Positions 34,736-42,530 of a DNA stretch of 64,000 nt are shown here, one piece after another; position 1 is the stretch's first letter, and every line of letters begins with the position of its first letter. The stretch covers positions 33,957 through 97,956 of the forward strand of contig CAYJOD010000016.1 in assembly GCA_964371655.1 (NCBI GenBank), read 5' to 3'. Made by a program: the position numbers and the translations under genes. The notes under the pieces were generated by a model. The model did no database searches. It saw nothing but the letters and a program-made list of their open reading frames with translations, and was not told the origin of the DNA. Source of the stretch: CAZGSN01 sp964371655 (lineage in GTDB: Bacteria > Desulfobacterota > Binatia > HRBIN30).

Positions 34736-35724
34736 TCCGTAAATACGTTGTAGCGGCTCTCCGCTGCGGAGCGATTCTTCTGGTACCAGTCCATCGCATC
34801 GCGGATGCCTGCCTCGATCGATACCTGCGGCTCGAAGCCGAGTGACCGAGCTCGTGAAATGTCCATGAGACGGACCGAATCGCCCGAGGGTTTCGAGGAA
34901 TCCCAGACGAGCCGAGGTTTGCGCTCAAGGTTACCAACGATAATCTCCACGACCCGTTTGATGCTGACGCCGATCCCGCTGCCGAGGTTGACTGGTTGGG
35001 TGAACCCCTTCTCCATTACTAAGAGCATGCCCTGCGCCACGTCATCGGCGTGGATGAAATCGCGGACGGGCGAGCCGTCGCCCCAGACGACCAGCGGATC
35101 CTCGCCATCCAGTGCACGTCGGATCAAGGATGGCACCACCATCGCGTTGGCCGGGTCAAAGTTGTCGTAACGGCCGTACACGTTCGCGGGTCGGACGATT
35201 GAAACCCCCTCCCAACCGTGCTCGATCCGGTAAGCGTCGGCCTGCAGCTCTCCCATTCTCTTGGCCCAGCCCGCGAAGCGATCGTTTGCAGACGGAAAGG
35301 TGTTCCACACGTCGTCCTCGCGCAGAATCGCTGCCGGCGCGTAGACCCCGACGGAGCTGGTGTAGAGATAGCGTCGTACCCCACGCCGCCGAGCGGCTTC
35401 CATCATGTTGGTGTTGAACAGCACGGTCGGGACGAAAAAGCTGGCGGGCTTCTTGGCCGTCATGAGCGGCGATCCCTTGATCCCCGCCAAGTGGAAGACG
35501 AAGTCGACCGCATCGCAGGCCTCAAGGCAGTCCGCGAAATTGGTGAGATCGGCATGACGGAATTCCGCCTTGGGGTGAGCGAGGGACGGGGCGTCGAGCG
35601 AGGCGATGCGGACCGTGGCACCGAGGCCGATCAGGCGCTCAACCACGCAGCGGCCGATCATGCCCGTGCCGCCGGTCACCAGGACGCTCTTGCCTTGGAA
35701 CAGGCCCGGCTTGTCGATGCTCAT
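34732..35724 (-). CDS. NAD-dependent epimerase/dehydratase (SDR)
   Basis: 330 residues from the ATG at 35724 (MSIDKPGLFQGKSVLVTGG); upstream frame to 35850 is not homologous. The Rossmann motif is TGGTGMIGRCV. As in the SDR at 32323, the YxxxK position reads AGWAK (lysine kept, Tyr replaced by Ala), in the context FAGWAKRMGELQ. The rest is a normal sugar-nucleotide SDR (YTSSVGVY, RPANVYGRYDNFDP). It is the first gene of the coupled operon. Its promoter must lie in the 332-bp divergent region shared with the E1-like operon. Confidence 0.87.
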   Translation of the reverse strand: MSIDKPGLFQGKSVLVTGGTGMIGRCVVERLIGLGATVRIASLDAPSLAHPKAEFRHADLTNFADCLEACDAVDFVFHLAGIKGSPLMTAKKPASFFVPTVLFNTNMMEAARRRGVRRYLYTSSVGVYAPAAILREDDVWNTFPSANDRFAGWAKRMGELQADAYRIEHGWEGVSIVRPANVYGRYDNFDPANAMVVPSLIRRALDGEDPLVVWGDGSPVRDFIHADDVAQGMLLVMEKGFTQPVNLGSGIGVSIKRVVEIIVGNLERKPRLVWDSSKPSGDSVRLMDISRARSLGFEPQVSIEAGIRDAMDWYQKNRSAAESRYNVFTE

Positions 35725-36056
35725 GCGCAACGAGGATAGCAAGAAGCCGGCGGCGCGGCATCGGTTCTCCAGACTCTGTGCCACTAGGGAATCGTTCTCA
35801 CCAACATGTTGAGAGAAGGCGACAGCGTGGATGCATGGCCTGTCGTGCATCTACGGAAGCATCCACCCGCTGACCGCTTGCTTACGCGCGCGGCTCTGCC
35901 ATGGCGAAAACTTTCGGATCTCGACCTGAGCCGCGACCGTCAGGGAGCGGTGATTCGTGGGATCGCCCACACCCTGAGCTCTCCGTTCTCGCGCTTGCCC
36001 GTAGATGCGAATGAATATACAGTTCCTCCTCCCAAGGAAGCCGGTCCGCGGCGTTG
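35725..36056. other. 332-bp divergent intergenic region
   Basis: This region lies between the minus-strand SDR/GT2 operon and the plus-strand E1-like operon and should contain both promoters. I see a short inverted repeat, GTGGATGC at 35827-35834 and GCATCCAC at 35859-35866, that could be an operator or leader hairpin. No gene is supported. Confidence 0.4.
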
Positions 36057-37046
36057 ATGACAGTCAACAAGATACGAGACTCCGCTCGCGACCTCGAGCT
36101 CGAACTTTACGCCGTAATGCTCAAGATCAGGTTCGCCGAGCAAAGAATCATCTCGATCTATCCCACCGACAAGATTCAGAGCCCTATCCATCTCTGCATC
36201 GGCCAGGAGGCCGTCGCCGCAGGCGTCTGTCGGGCCCTTCGTTGCAGCGACCGCCTTTACGGGACCTACCGCGGCCACGGCATCTATATCGCCAAGGGTG
36301 GGGACCTGGGGCGGATGTTTGCCGAGCTCTACGGCAGGGACACCGGCTGCGCGCGCGGCAAGGGAGGCTCGATGCACTTGGCGGCTCCCGAAGTCGGACT
36401 CGTGGGATGCTCGGCCATCGTCGCCAGCCTGATCCCAGTAGCAACCGGCGACGCGCTTGCCGCGCGGATGCAGGGCAACGACCGGGTCGTCTGCGCCTTC
36501 TTCGGAGACGGTGCCGTCGACGAAGGCGTATTCTTCGAAAGCGTAAACTTTGCGGTCTTGAAGGGCCTGCCCATCGTCTACGTTTGCGAGAACAATGGTT
36601 ATGCCGTCCACTCGCCGGTCTCGGACCGCCACAAGCAGGACAAGCTCTATCGTCTAGCTGAAGGCCTGGGCTTGCGCGGCACTCGCCACGACGGCAACGA
36701 CGCTATGGCGGTCTTTAGGGCGATGAGCCGGGCGATGGAGTCGGCACGCCGCGGGGGCGGGCCCGCCTTGCTCGAGTACACCACCAATCGCTGGTACGAG
36801 CACGTCGGTACCGATACCGATTACAATGAGACCTACCGTAATCCCGCGGACAGCAGCGAGGCCACCAAGAACGACCCAATCAAGAGAGCGGCCGCGCGTC
36901 TCAAGCGCCGCGGCTTGGGTCGGGAGCTCGCTGCTGTCGAGACTGCGGTGCGGGACGAGATCGACCGGGCCGTCGCTTTCGCCGAGATCAGCCCTTTTCC
37001 GTCCCTGGAACGTCTGCACGCCGACCTCTTCGAGGTCGTGGCGTGA
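36057..37046 (+). CDS. Pyruvate dehydrogenase E1 alpha-like, ThDP-dependent subunit
   Basis: 329 residues. The ThDP/Mg motif is FFGDGAVDEGVFFES followed 27 residues after GDG by ENN (IVYVCENNGYAVH). DTGCARGKGGSMHL matches the alpha subunit signature of 2-oxoacid dehydrogenases. The ATG at 36057 is used; a TTG lies just before it. It overlaps the beta subunit by GTGA and is followed by a ColD-type sugar dehydratase, with no E2 or E3 nearby, so a central-metabolism role is unlikely. Comparable alpha/beta pairs (AviB1/AviB2 in avilamycin biosynthesis) attach a two-carbon unit to a sugar, and that is the role I infer. Confidence 0.88.
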   Translation: MTVNKIRDSARDLELELYAVMLKIRFAEQRIISIYPTDKIQSPIHLCIGQEAVAAGVCRALRCSDRLYGTYRGHGIYIAKGGDLGRMFAELYGRDTGCARGKGGSMHLAAPEVGLVGCSAIVASLIPVATGDALAARMQGNDRVVCAFFGDGAVDEGVFFESVNFAVLKGLPIVYVCENNGYAVHSPVSDRHKQDKLYRLAEGLGLRGTRHDGNDAMAVFRAMSRAMESARRGGGPALLEYTTNRWYEHVGTDTDYNETYRNPADSSEATKNDPIKRAAARLKRRGLGRELAAVETAVRDEIDRAVAFAEISPFPSLERLHADLFEVVA

Positions 37047-38074
37047 AAAGGCTCAGCTTCGGCCAAGCAATCCACGCCGCCCTCTCGCACGCCATGGAGC
37101 GAGATCCAACGGTCTTCATCATGGGGATCGGCGTCGACGACCATAAGGCGGTGTTCGGCACGACCACCGGACTGGTCGCCCGCTTCGGCCGCGAGCGCGT
37201 CTTTGATACGCCGATCTCGGAAGGCGCGATGACCGGCGTCGCGATCGGAGCGGCCCTGGGTGGCCTCAAGCCCATCCATGTCCACATTCGCGCGGATTTC
37301 CTTTATCTGGCGATGGACCAGCTATTAAATGTTGCTGCGAAGTGGCGCTCGATGTTTGGCGGTAGCAGGTCGGTCCCCCTAGTGGTCCGTGCGGTGATCG
37401 GTCGCAGTTGGGGCCAGGGCGCCCAGCACTCTCAAAGCCTCCAGTCGCTGTTCATGCACGTGCCCGGAATCAAGGTGGCAATGCCTACGACGCCAGCGGA
37501 CGCCCAAGGGCTGCTGCTGGCCGCGATCGCGGATCCCAATCCCGTCATCCTCTTCGAGCACCGCCGGCTCTACGACACCATCGGAGAGGTTCCCGACCCG
37601 CCGGTAGCGGTCGCCTTTGGGCGGGCGGCAGTGCGGCGAGAAGGCTTGGATCTGACCATTGTGGCGAGCTCCCATATGGTCATCGAGAGCTTGCACGCGG
37701 CGGAGCTCCTGGAACAGCATGGCATCTCCGTCGAGATCATCGACCCAATCACGCTCGTCCCCCTCGATGAGGACACGATCATCCGCTCCATTGCCAAGAC
37801 CGGACACTTGCTCGTCGTGGATGCGAGCTGGACAGCGTGCGGGGTCAGCGCCGAGATCGCCGCGCTGGCGGCCGAGAAGGCATTTACCGCGCTCCGGGGT
37901 CCGGTACGCCGGCTGGGCATGCAGCCGGTGGTGTGTCCTGTCAGCAAGCCACTCGAGAACGCCTTCTACCCCAACGCCAAGACCATCGCCGAAGCCGCCC
38001 TTTCGATGTTGGGACGGTCCGTGCCGGAGGTGTCGGTGGCGGAGGTCAGCGACCCTTTCAGAGGGCCCTTCTGA
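37043..38074 (+). CDS. Pyruvate dehydrogenase E1 beta-like, transketolase-fold subunit
   Basis: 343 residues, starting with GTG at 37043 that overlaps the alpha stop (GTGA). Typical beta-subunit features are FDTPISEGAMTGVAIGAAL, containing the ThDP-activating glutamate, GQGAQHSQSLQ and a C-terminal transketolase-C domain (VEIIDPITLVPLD). It would form an alpha2beta2 ThDP enzyme with the preceding gene. Its stop overlaps the dehydratase start by one base (TGATG), tying the three genes into one translational unit. It probably delivers an acyl or hydroxyethyl group to a keto-deoxysugar. Confidence 0.88.
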   Translation: MKRLSFGQAIHAALSHAMERDPTVFIMGIGVDDHKAVFGTTTGLVARFGRERVFDTPISEGAMTGVAIGAALGGLKPIHVHIRADFLYLAMDQLLNVAAKWRSMFGGSRSVPLVVRAVIGRSWGQGAQHSQSLQSLFMHVPGIKVAMPTTPADAQGLLLAAIADPNPVILFEHRRLYDTIGEVPDPPVAVAFGRAAVRREGLDLTIVASSHMVIESLHAAELLEQHGISVEIIDPITLVPLDEDTIIRSIAKTGHLLVVDASWTACGVSAEIAALAAEKAFTALRGPVRRLGMQPVVCPVSKPLENAFYPNAKTIAEAALSMLGRSVPEVSVAEVSDPFRGPF

Positions 38075-39246
38075 TGCGCGCGCTCCGCTACCACCTGGCT
38101 GAGGACACGATCGATCGCCGCGACATCGATCGGCTCATCCGCTGGCTCAAGACATACCCACGACTGACCAAGGGCAAGGTCACTCTCGAGTTCGAGGCCA
38201 AATGGAACCGCTGGCTCGGACGGCGGCACTCGGTTTTCTGCAACTCCGGTTCCTCGGCGAATCTGCTCATGTTCGACGCCCTGCGCCTATCGGGGCGGCT
38301 CACGAACCAGAAGGTCGTGGTGCCAAGCGTGGGCTGGGCCACCTCCATCGCACCGGCGATCCAGCTGGGTTTTGAACCCTTCATGTGCGAAGCAGACCCC
38401 GATACGTTCGGCCTGGATCTGGGTCATCTCGAGTCGCTCCTACGTCGCCACCGCCCCGCGGCTGTGCTCCTCGTGCAGGTGTTAGGAGTGCCGCACAAGA
38501 TGGACGAGGTCATGCGACTGAAGCGGCGCTACGGCTTCTGGCTGCTGGAGGACGCCTGCGCGGCGGTCGGTGCCGAGTACCACGACCGCAAGGTCGGGAC
38601 GTTCGGCGACCTTTCCAGTTTCTCCTATTACTTCGGTCATCAGTCTTCGACGATCGAGGGTGGTATGGTCTCCACGGATGACAAGCGCATGGCCGACCTG
38701 CTGCTCATGCTGCGCAGCCACGGTTGGAGCAAGGAGCTTGCCCCCGCGGCACACCGGGCCCTGGTGCGCAAGCATCGGATCGACGACTTCCACTCCCCAT
38801 TCGTGTTCTACGTTCCTGGCTACAATCTGCGCTCCACCGACCTCAACGCCTACGTTGGCCTGGGCCAGATCGATAAGCTCAGCGCCATCGCCACTGCCAG
38901 GCACAAGAACCATGAGCGTTACCGCCGACGCTTGGCAGATCGATTCTACGTTCAGCACACCGACGAGCGTTCGCGGAGCTGCACGATCTCCTTCGCGCTG
39001 CTTGCAAGCGACGGCGAGGAGCGCCGCGCAATCGTCTCGGCTCTGGAAAAGGCTGGGATCGAGACCCGGATTTTTTCCGCCGGCAACCTGGGCCTGCATC
39101 CGTTTTGGTACGAGCGCTACGGCAAGGCGAGCTTCCCGATGGCCGATCGCATCCATCACACCGGGTTGTTCCTGCCCAACCACCCATCCCTCAAGCGTGC
39201 GGACGTGGACCACATCTCCGACGTGGTGCTCGCGGCAGCCCAATGA
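38074..39246 (+). CDS. DegT-fold sugar 3-dehydratase with His in place of PLP Lys (ColD/RfbH type)
   Basis: 390 residues from the ATG at 38074; the frame upstream is the E1-beta gene read out of phase. The fold is that of DegT aminotransferases, with the cofactor aspartate D160 in LLEDACAAVG. The residue that should be the Schiff-base lysine is His189 in SYYFGHQSSTIEGGM. Aligned on SF-x3-K-x5-EGG of the aminotransferase at 22135, the H falls exactly at K. In ColD and RfbH/E1 this substitution converts the enzyme to a PMP/PLP-dependent C3 dehydratase that makes 3-deoxy sugars. A 3-deoxy-4-keto sugar would be a good acceptor for the two-carbon unit from the E1-like pair. Confidence 0.88.
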   Translation: MRALRYHLAEDTIDRRDIDRLIRWLKTYPRLTKGKVTLEFEAKWNRWLGRRHSVFCNSGSSANLLMFDALRLSGRLTNQKVVVPSVGWATSIAPAIQLGFEPFMCEADPDTFGLDLGHLESLLRRHRPAAVLLVQVLGVPHKMDEVMRLKRRYGFWLLEDACAAVGAEYHDRKVGTFGDLSSFSYYFGHQSSTIEGGMVSTDDKRMADLLLMLRSHGWSKELAPAAHRALVRKHRIDDFHSPFVFYVPGYNLRSTDLNAYVGLGQIDKLSAIATARHKNHERYRRRLADRFYVQHTDERSRSCTISFALLASDGEERRAIVSALEKAGIETRIFSAGNLGLHPFWYERYGKASFPMADRIHHTGLFLPNHPSLKRADVDHISDVVLAAAQ

Positions 39247-39308
39247 ACCCGAAAGCCCTATCGCGAGCTACGCCTGCAACCCAAGCAGCGCCGGTGTTTG
39301 GAAGCACC

Positions 39309-39430
39309 CCCTCTCCCGCAATACCCGCGGGAGAGGGTGGGGGTGAGGGATCCGATTTTTCACAATGCTTCCTCCACGCGATGGCCCTCACCCTAACCCT
39401 CTCCCGCGCCGGAAGTGGCGCGGGAGAGGG
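39309..39430. repeat. Palindromic repeat pair between nucleotide-sugar genes
   Basis: Two hairpins, CCCTCTCCCGC / GCGGGAGAGGG (39309-39319 and 39327-39337) and CCCTCTCCCGCGCC / GGCGCGGGAGAGGG (39397-39410 and 39417-39430), are linked by GGGTGAGGG / CCCTCACCC arms. This is a widespread bacterial dispersed repeat type. It fills much of the 333-bp gap and may reduce read-through between the dehydratase and the next SDR. There is no poly-T tract, so I do not call a terminator. Confidence 0.7.
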
Positions 39431-39512
39431 GAGCTGGCCTTGCCGCCCAACTGGAGAATCTTCGCGCGCTGACAAGATTCTGAACGTGAGTAGTCTACTT
39501 GCGCTCGGCGGT

Positions 39513-39555
39513 GACCGATCGCGACCTGACAGTCCAACTGAGGATTTCGGGATGA
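39513..39555. repeat. 43-bp dispersed repeat, copy 2
   Basis: This is the partner of 13859-13901 (core CAGTCCAACTGA), about 36 of 43 bases identical. It ends 25 bp before the start of the SDR gene at 39580. Confidence 0.55.
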
Positions 39556-39579
39556 AGGGCCAATGCCAGTAGTCACCGT

Positions 39580-40530
39580 ATGACCAAATCCAAACCGACA
39601 ATCCTGGTGACCGGTGGCGCTGGCTACATCGGCTCGGTGCTGACCGAAGCACTGCTCGCTTCCGGCTGGCGCGTCACGGTCCTAGACAACTTCGCCTACG
39701 GCCAGAGCAGCTTGCTGAGCCTCTGCTCCCAAGAGGATCTACAGATCGTGCGCGGCGACTGTCGCGACGAGAGCCTCATCGAGGCCTTGCTCAAGGGGCA
39801 AGATGTCATCATCCCGTTGGCCGCGGTGGTGGGCGCGCCAGCCTGCGACGCCAACCGGGTTGCCGCTGAAACTATCAACCTCGGCGCCATCCGACTCCTG
39901 TGCCGGCTAGCAGCTCGCTCTCAGCGTATCCTCTTCCCCGTCAGCAACAGCGGCTACGGCATCGGCACGACCGGAAAATTCTGCACCGAGGAGAGCCCGT
40001 TGCGACCCGTCTCGTTTTACGGGCAAACCAAGGTCCAAGCCGAAGCGGAGATCCTCGACCGCGGCAACGCGATCACCTTTCGCTTGGCAACCGCCTTTGG
40101 TGCCTCACCGCGGATGCGAATCGACCTCCTCGTCAACGACTTCGTCTACCGCGCCGTCTCGGACAGGGCGGTGGTGGTTTTCGAGGGCCACTTCAAGAGG
40201 AACTATATCCACGTCCGCGATGTCGGAGGGGCCTTTGTCCACGGCCTGGCGAACTTCGAGGCCATGCGCGATCGTCCGTACAACGTCGGCCTCGAAGACG
40301 CCAACCTTTCCAAGCTCGAGCTGTGCGAGGCCATTCGCAAAATCGTTCCTGGCTTCGTTTTCCTCGAGGCGCCGATCGGGGAGGATCCCGACAAGCGCGA
40401 CTACATCGTCTCCAACTCGCGGCTGCTGGCCACCGGCTTCAAACCCGAATGGAGCCTCGAGCGCGGCATCCGTGAGCTGGTCAAGTGCTACACGGTTCTC
40501 GGCCGGATCAACCCGTACGGGAACGTTTAG
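39580..40530 (+). CDS. NAD-dependent epimerase/dehydratase (SDR)
   Basis: 316 residues. It has a clear TGGAGYIGSVL dinucleotide motif, VTVLDNFAYGQSSL and an intact YGQTK catalytic pair (SFYGQTKVQAEAEI). The pattern is that of a sugar-nucleotide epimerase. Its stop abuts the ATG of the heptose kinase, so it is in the same operon as the kinase and guanylyltransferase. With them it probably processes a GDP-heptose-type sugar nucleotide. Confidence 0.88.
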   Translation: MTKSKPTILVTGGAGYIGSVLTEALLASGWRVTVLDNFAYGQSSLLSLCSQEDLQIVRGDCRDESLIEALLKGQDVIIPLAAVVGAPACDANRVAAETINLGAIRLLCRLAARSQRILFPVSNSGYGIGTTGKFCTEESPLRPVSFYGQTKVQAEAEILDRGNAITFRLATAFGASPRMRIDLLVNDFVYRAVSDRAVVVFEGHFKRNYIHVRDVGGAFVHGLANFEAMRDRPYNVGLEDANLSKLELCEAIRKIVPGFVFLEAPIGEDPDKRDYIVSNSRLLATGFKPEWSLERGIRELVKCYTVLGRINPYGNV

Positions 40531-41529
40531 ATGATCATCACCAGAACTCCGTTCAGGGTGTCCTTTTTCGGGGGCGGAACCGACTATCCTGCTTGGTACC
40601 GCGAGCACGGCGGAGCGGTGGTGTCGACCTCGATCGACAAGTACTGCTACATCACCTGCCGTTACCTGCCGCCCTTCTTCGAACACAAGAGTCGTATCCT
40701 CTACTCCAAGGTGGAGACGGTCGACAGCAACGGCCGTATCGAGCACCCCGCGGTCCGCGGCATCCTCGCTCACCTCGGGATCGAGGCCGGCGTCGAGATA
40801 CATCATGACGGCGATCTACCGGCCCGGACCGGCTTGGGCTCCAGCTCCGCGTTCGCCGTTGGGCTCCTGCACGCACTCGCGGCTCTGACGAACCGCATGA
40901 TCACCAAGATGGACCTGGCCAAGCAGGCCATCTACATCGAGCAAGAGGTGCTCAAGGAATATGTCGGCTGCCAGGACCAAGTCATCACCGCGGTCGGTGG
41001 CTTTCAGCGTATCGATTTTGCTCCGACCGGGGACATCGACGCGACGCCCGTCGTCATCGACCAAGAGCGGATCGAGGCTTTGCAGAGCCATCTGCTGCTC
41101 TATTTCACCGGTTTCTCGCGAACCGAGACGGCCATCGTCCGCGAGCAGCTCGAGCGCATGGCTGACAAGACCCGTGAGCTTTCGCGCATGCGCGCCATGG
41201 TCGATGAATCGATAGGCATCCTCACCGGCAAAGGGGGCCTCGACGATCTTGGACACCTACTCGATGAGGGTTGGAGCTTGAAGCGCGGCCTGAGCTCGAA
41301 CGTATCCTCGCCGGCCATCGACGAGATCTATGAGGCGGCCACGTCCGCCGGGGCGCTGGGCGGGAAGCTCCTGGGGGCAGGGGGCGGAGGCTTCATGCTG
41401 CTGTTCGCACCTCCCGAGCGCCACGCGCGTATCCGGGAACGGCTCGGGAAGTTGCTGCGAATCCCCTTCCGATTCGAACGCGAGGGCACGCAAATCATTC
41501 TCTACCAGCCGCATTCTCTCGTGGTCTGA
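40531..41529 (+). CDS. hddA: D-glycero-alpha-D-manno-heptose 7-phosphate kinase (GHMP family)
   Basis: 332 residues. It begins MIITRTPFRVSFFGGGTDYP, the standard start of HddA-type GHMP kinases. It has the ATP loop GLGSSSAF at 101-108 and the C-terminal motif LGAGGGGFML. HddA phosphorylates C1 of D-glycero-alpha-D-manno-heptose 7-phosphate in the GDP-heptose pathway. The next gene, overlapping by one base, is the matching guanylyltransferase. GmhA and GmhB are not in the window. The related fucokinase-like GHMP enzymes are the main alternative. Confidence 0.88.
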   Translation: MIITRTPFRVSFFGGGTDYPAWYREHGGAVVSTSIDKYCYITCRYLPPFFEHKSRILYSKVETVDSNGRIEHPAVRGILAHLGIEAGVEIHHDGDLPARTGLGSSSAFAVGLLHALAALTNRMITKMDLAKQAIYIEQEVLKEYVGCQDQVITAVGGFQRIDFAPTGDIDATPVVIDQERIEALQSHLLLYFTGFSRTETAIVREQLERMADKTRELSRMRAMVDESIGILTGKGGLDDLGHLLDEGWSLKRGLSSNVSSPAIDEIYEAATSAGALGGKLLGAGGGGFMLLFAPPERHARIRERLGKLLRIPFRFEREGTQIILYQPHSLVV

Positions 41530-42236
41530 TGATCGAGCGCGACACCGACGTCATCATCCTTTGCGGAGGAACGGGCTCACGCCTTGGTGCGACATTGCAG
41601 GCGCTACCCAAGGCCATGGTGTCGGTGGGAAGCCGTCCGTTTCTCGAGCTCCTCATTGAGCGCGTCGCGGCGCAGGGCTTGCGCCGATTCATTCTCTGCG
41701 TCGGCTACCGAGCCGAAGCGATCAAGGCCCACTTTCGCGGCGCTTCTGGGCACGAGATCGTGTTCTCGGAGGAACGGACTCCGCTGGGTACGGCTGGCGC
41801 TCTGAAGCTCTGCGAACCGCTACGGCGCAGCCGAACCTCTCTGGTCATGAATGGTGACTCGTGGTGCGACTTCGACCCGGCTGCGCTGCTCGATTTCCAC
41901 GCGCGCGTCGGGGCCCTGGCAACCATCGCGACAGTCGCCGCCGCCGAACGCGTCGACGGAGGATTCGTCGAGCTCGACGCTCGGGGAGCAGTCGCCGGCT
42001 TCAGCGAGAAGGCTGCGCTCGCGCGCTCCGGTGTCCTGAGCACGGGCGTCTACGCCCTGGAATCCCGCTTCTGGAACGACATCCCCCCGAGCCGGTCTTG
42101 TTCCTTGGAGGAGGAAGTCTTTCCGGCGCTCGTCGGGCACGGGCTTTTCGGCTGGCCCGCCCCCGCCGTCCTCTACGACATTGGGACCCCGGAGCGACTC
42201 GACGCGTTCCGGCGAGCATTTGCCGGCGACTATTGA
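41529..42236 (+). CDS. hddC: Nucleotidyltransferase, heptose 1-phosphate guanylyltransferase-like
   Basis: 235 residues, the usual size for HddC. VIILCGGTGSRLG is the nucleotidyltransferase loop, LPKAMVSVGSRPFLE the sugar-phosphate site, and GDSWCDFDP the metal aspartates. HddC makes GDP-D-glycero-alpha-D-manno-heptose; the GDP assignment rests on the adjacent HddA-like kinase. The start overlaps the kinase stop (TGATG). It is the last gene of this plus-strand operon and converges on the GDP-fucose-synthase-like gene across a palindromic repeat. Confidence 0.85.
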   Translation: MIERDTDVIILCGGTGSRLGATLQALPKAMVSVGSRPFLELLIERVAAQGLRRFILCVGYRAEAIKAHFRGASGHEIVFSEERTPLGTAGALKLCEPLRRSRTSLVMNGDSWCDFDPAALLDFHARVGALATIATVAAAERVDGGFVELDARGAVAGFSEKAALARSGVLSTGVYALESRFWNDIPPSRSCSLEEEVFPALVGHGLFGWPAPAVLYDIGTPERLDAFRRAFAGDY

Positions 42237-42253
42237 TTATTGCAAAAGTGATA

Positions 42254-42495
42254 GAAGAAAGATCCGCAGATGACGCAGATGACACCGATGAGAATCCGAA
42301 AGAATTCCTTGATCGGTCAGCCTGGAAACACCCACCCCATCGAGTTCTCTCCGTCCTTCTTGAGACAATGAGCGCTCTCTCTTCCTCATAATCTGCGTCA
42401 TCTGCGTCATCTGCGGACTTCGTCTCCGGGCTTTGATTGCCCGACGGTTTGGTTCCGGCCAACGGCCGGGCTGGGTCATCTGTGGATCTTTCTTC
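42254..42495. repeat. MITE-like element between converging genes
   Basis: The outer arms are GAAGAAAGATCCGCAGATGAC at 42254-42274 and its inverted copy with one mismatch at about 42475-42495. An inner perfect 19-bp pair (CCGCAGATGACGCAGATGA) is at 42264-42282 and 42398-42416. The motif (A)TCTGCGTCATCTGCGG is a common bacterial dispersed palindrome. It fills the 294-bp gap between hddC and the SDR gene; no gene is present. Confidence 0.75.
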
Positions 42496-42530
42496 GGCAG
42501 CTGCCGGATTTTCTATTTCTTTCGCAACGC

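Noticed and set aside
39309..39430. Rho-independent terminator
   Set aside because: The hairpins lack a following T-run and match a dispersed repeat, so I list them as repeats.
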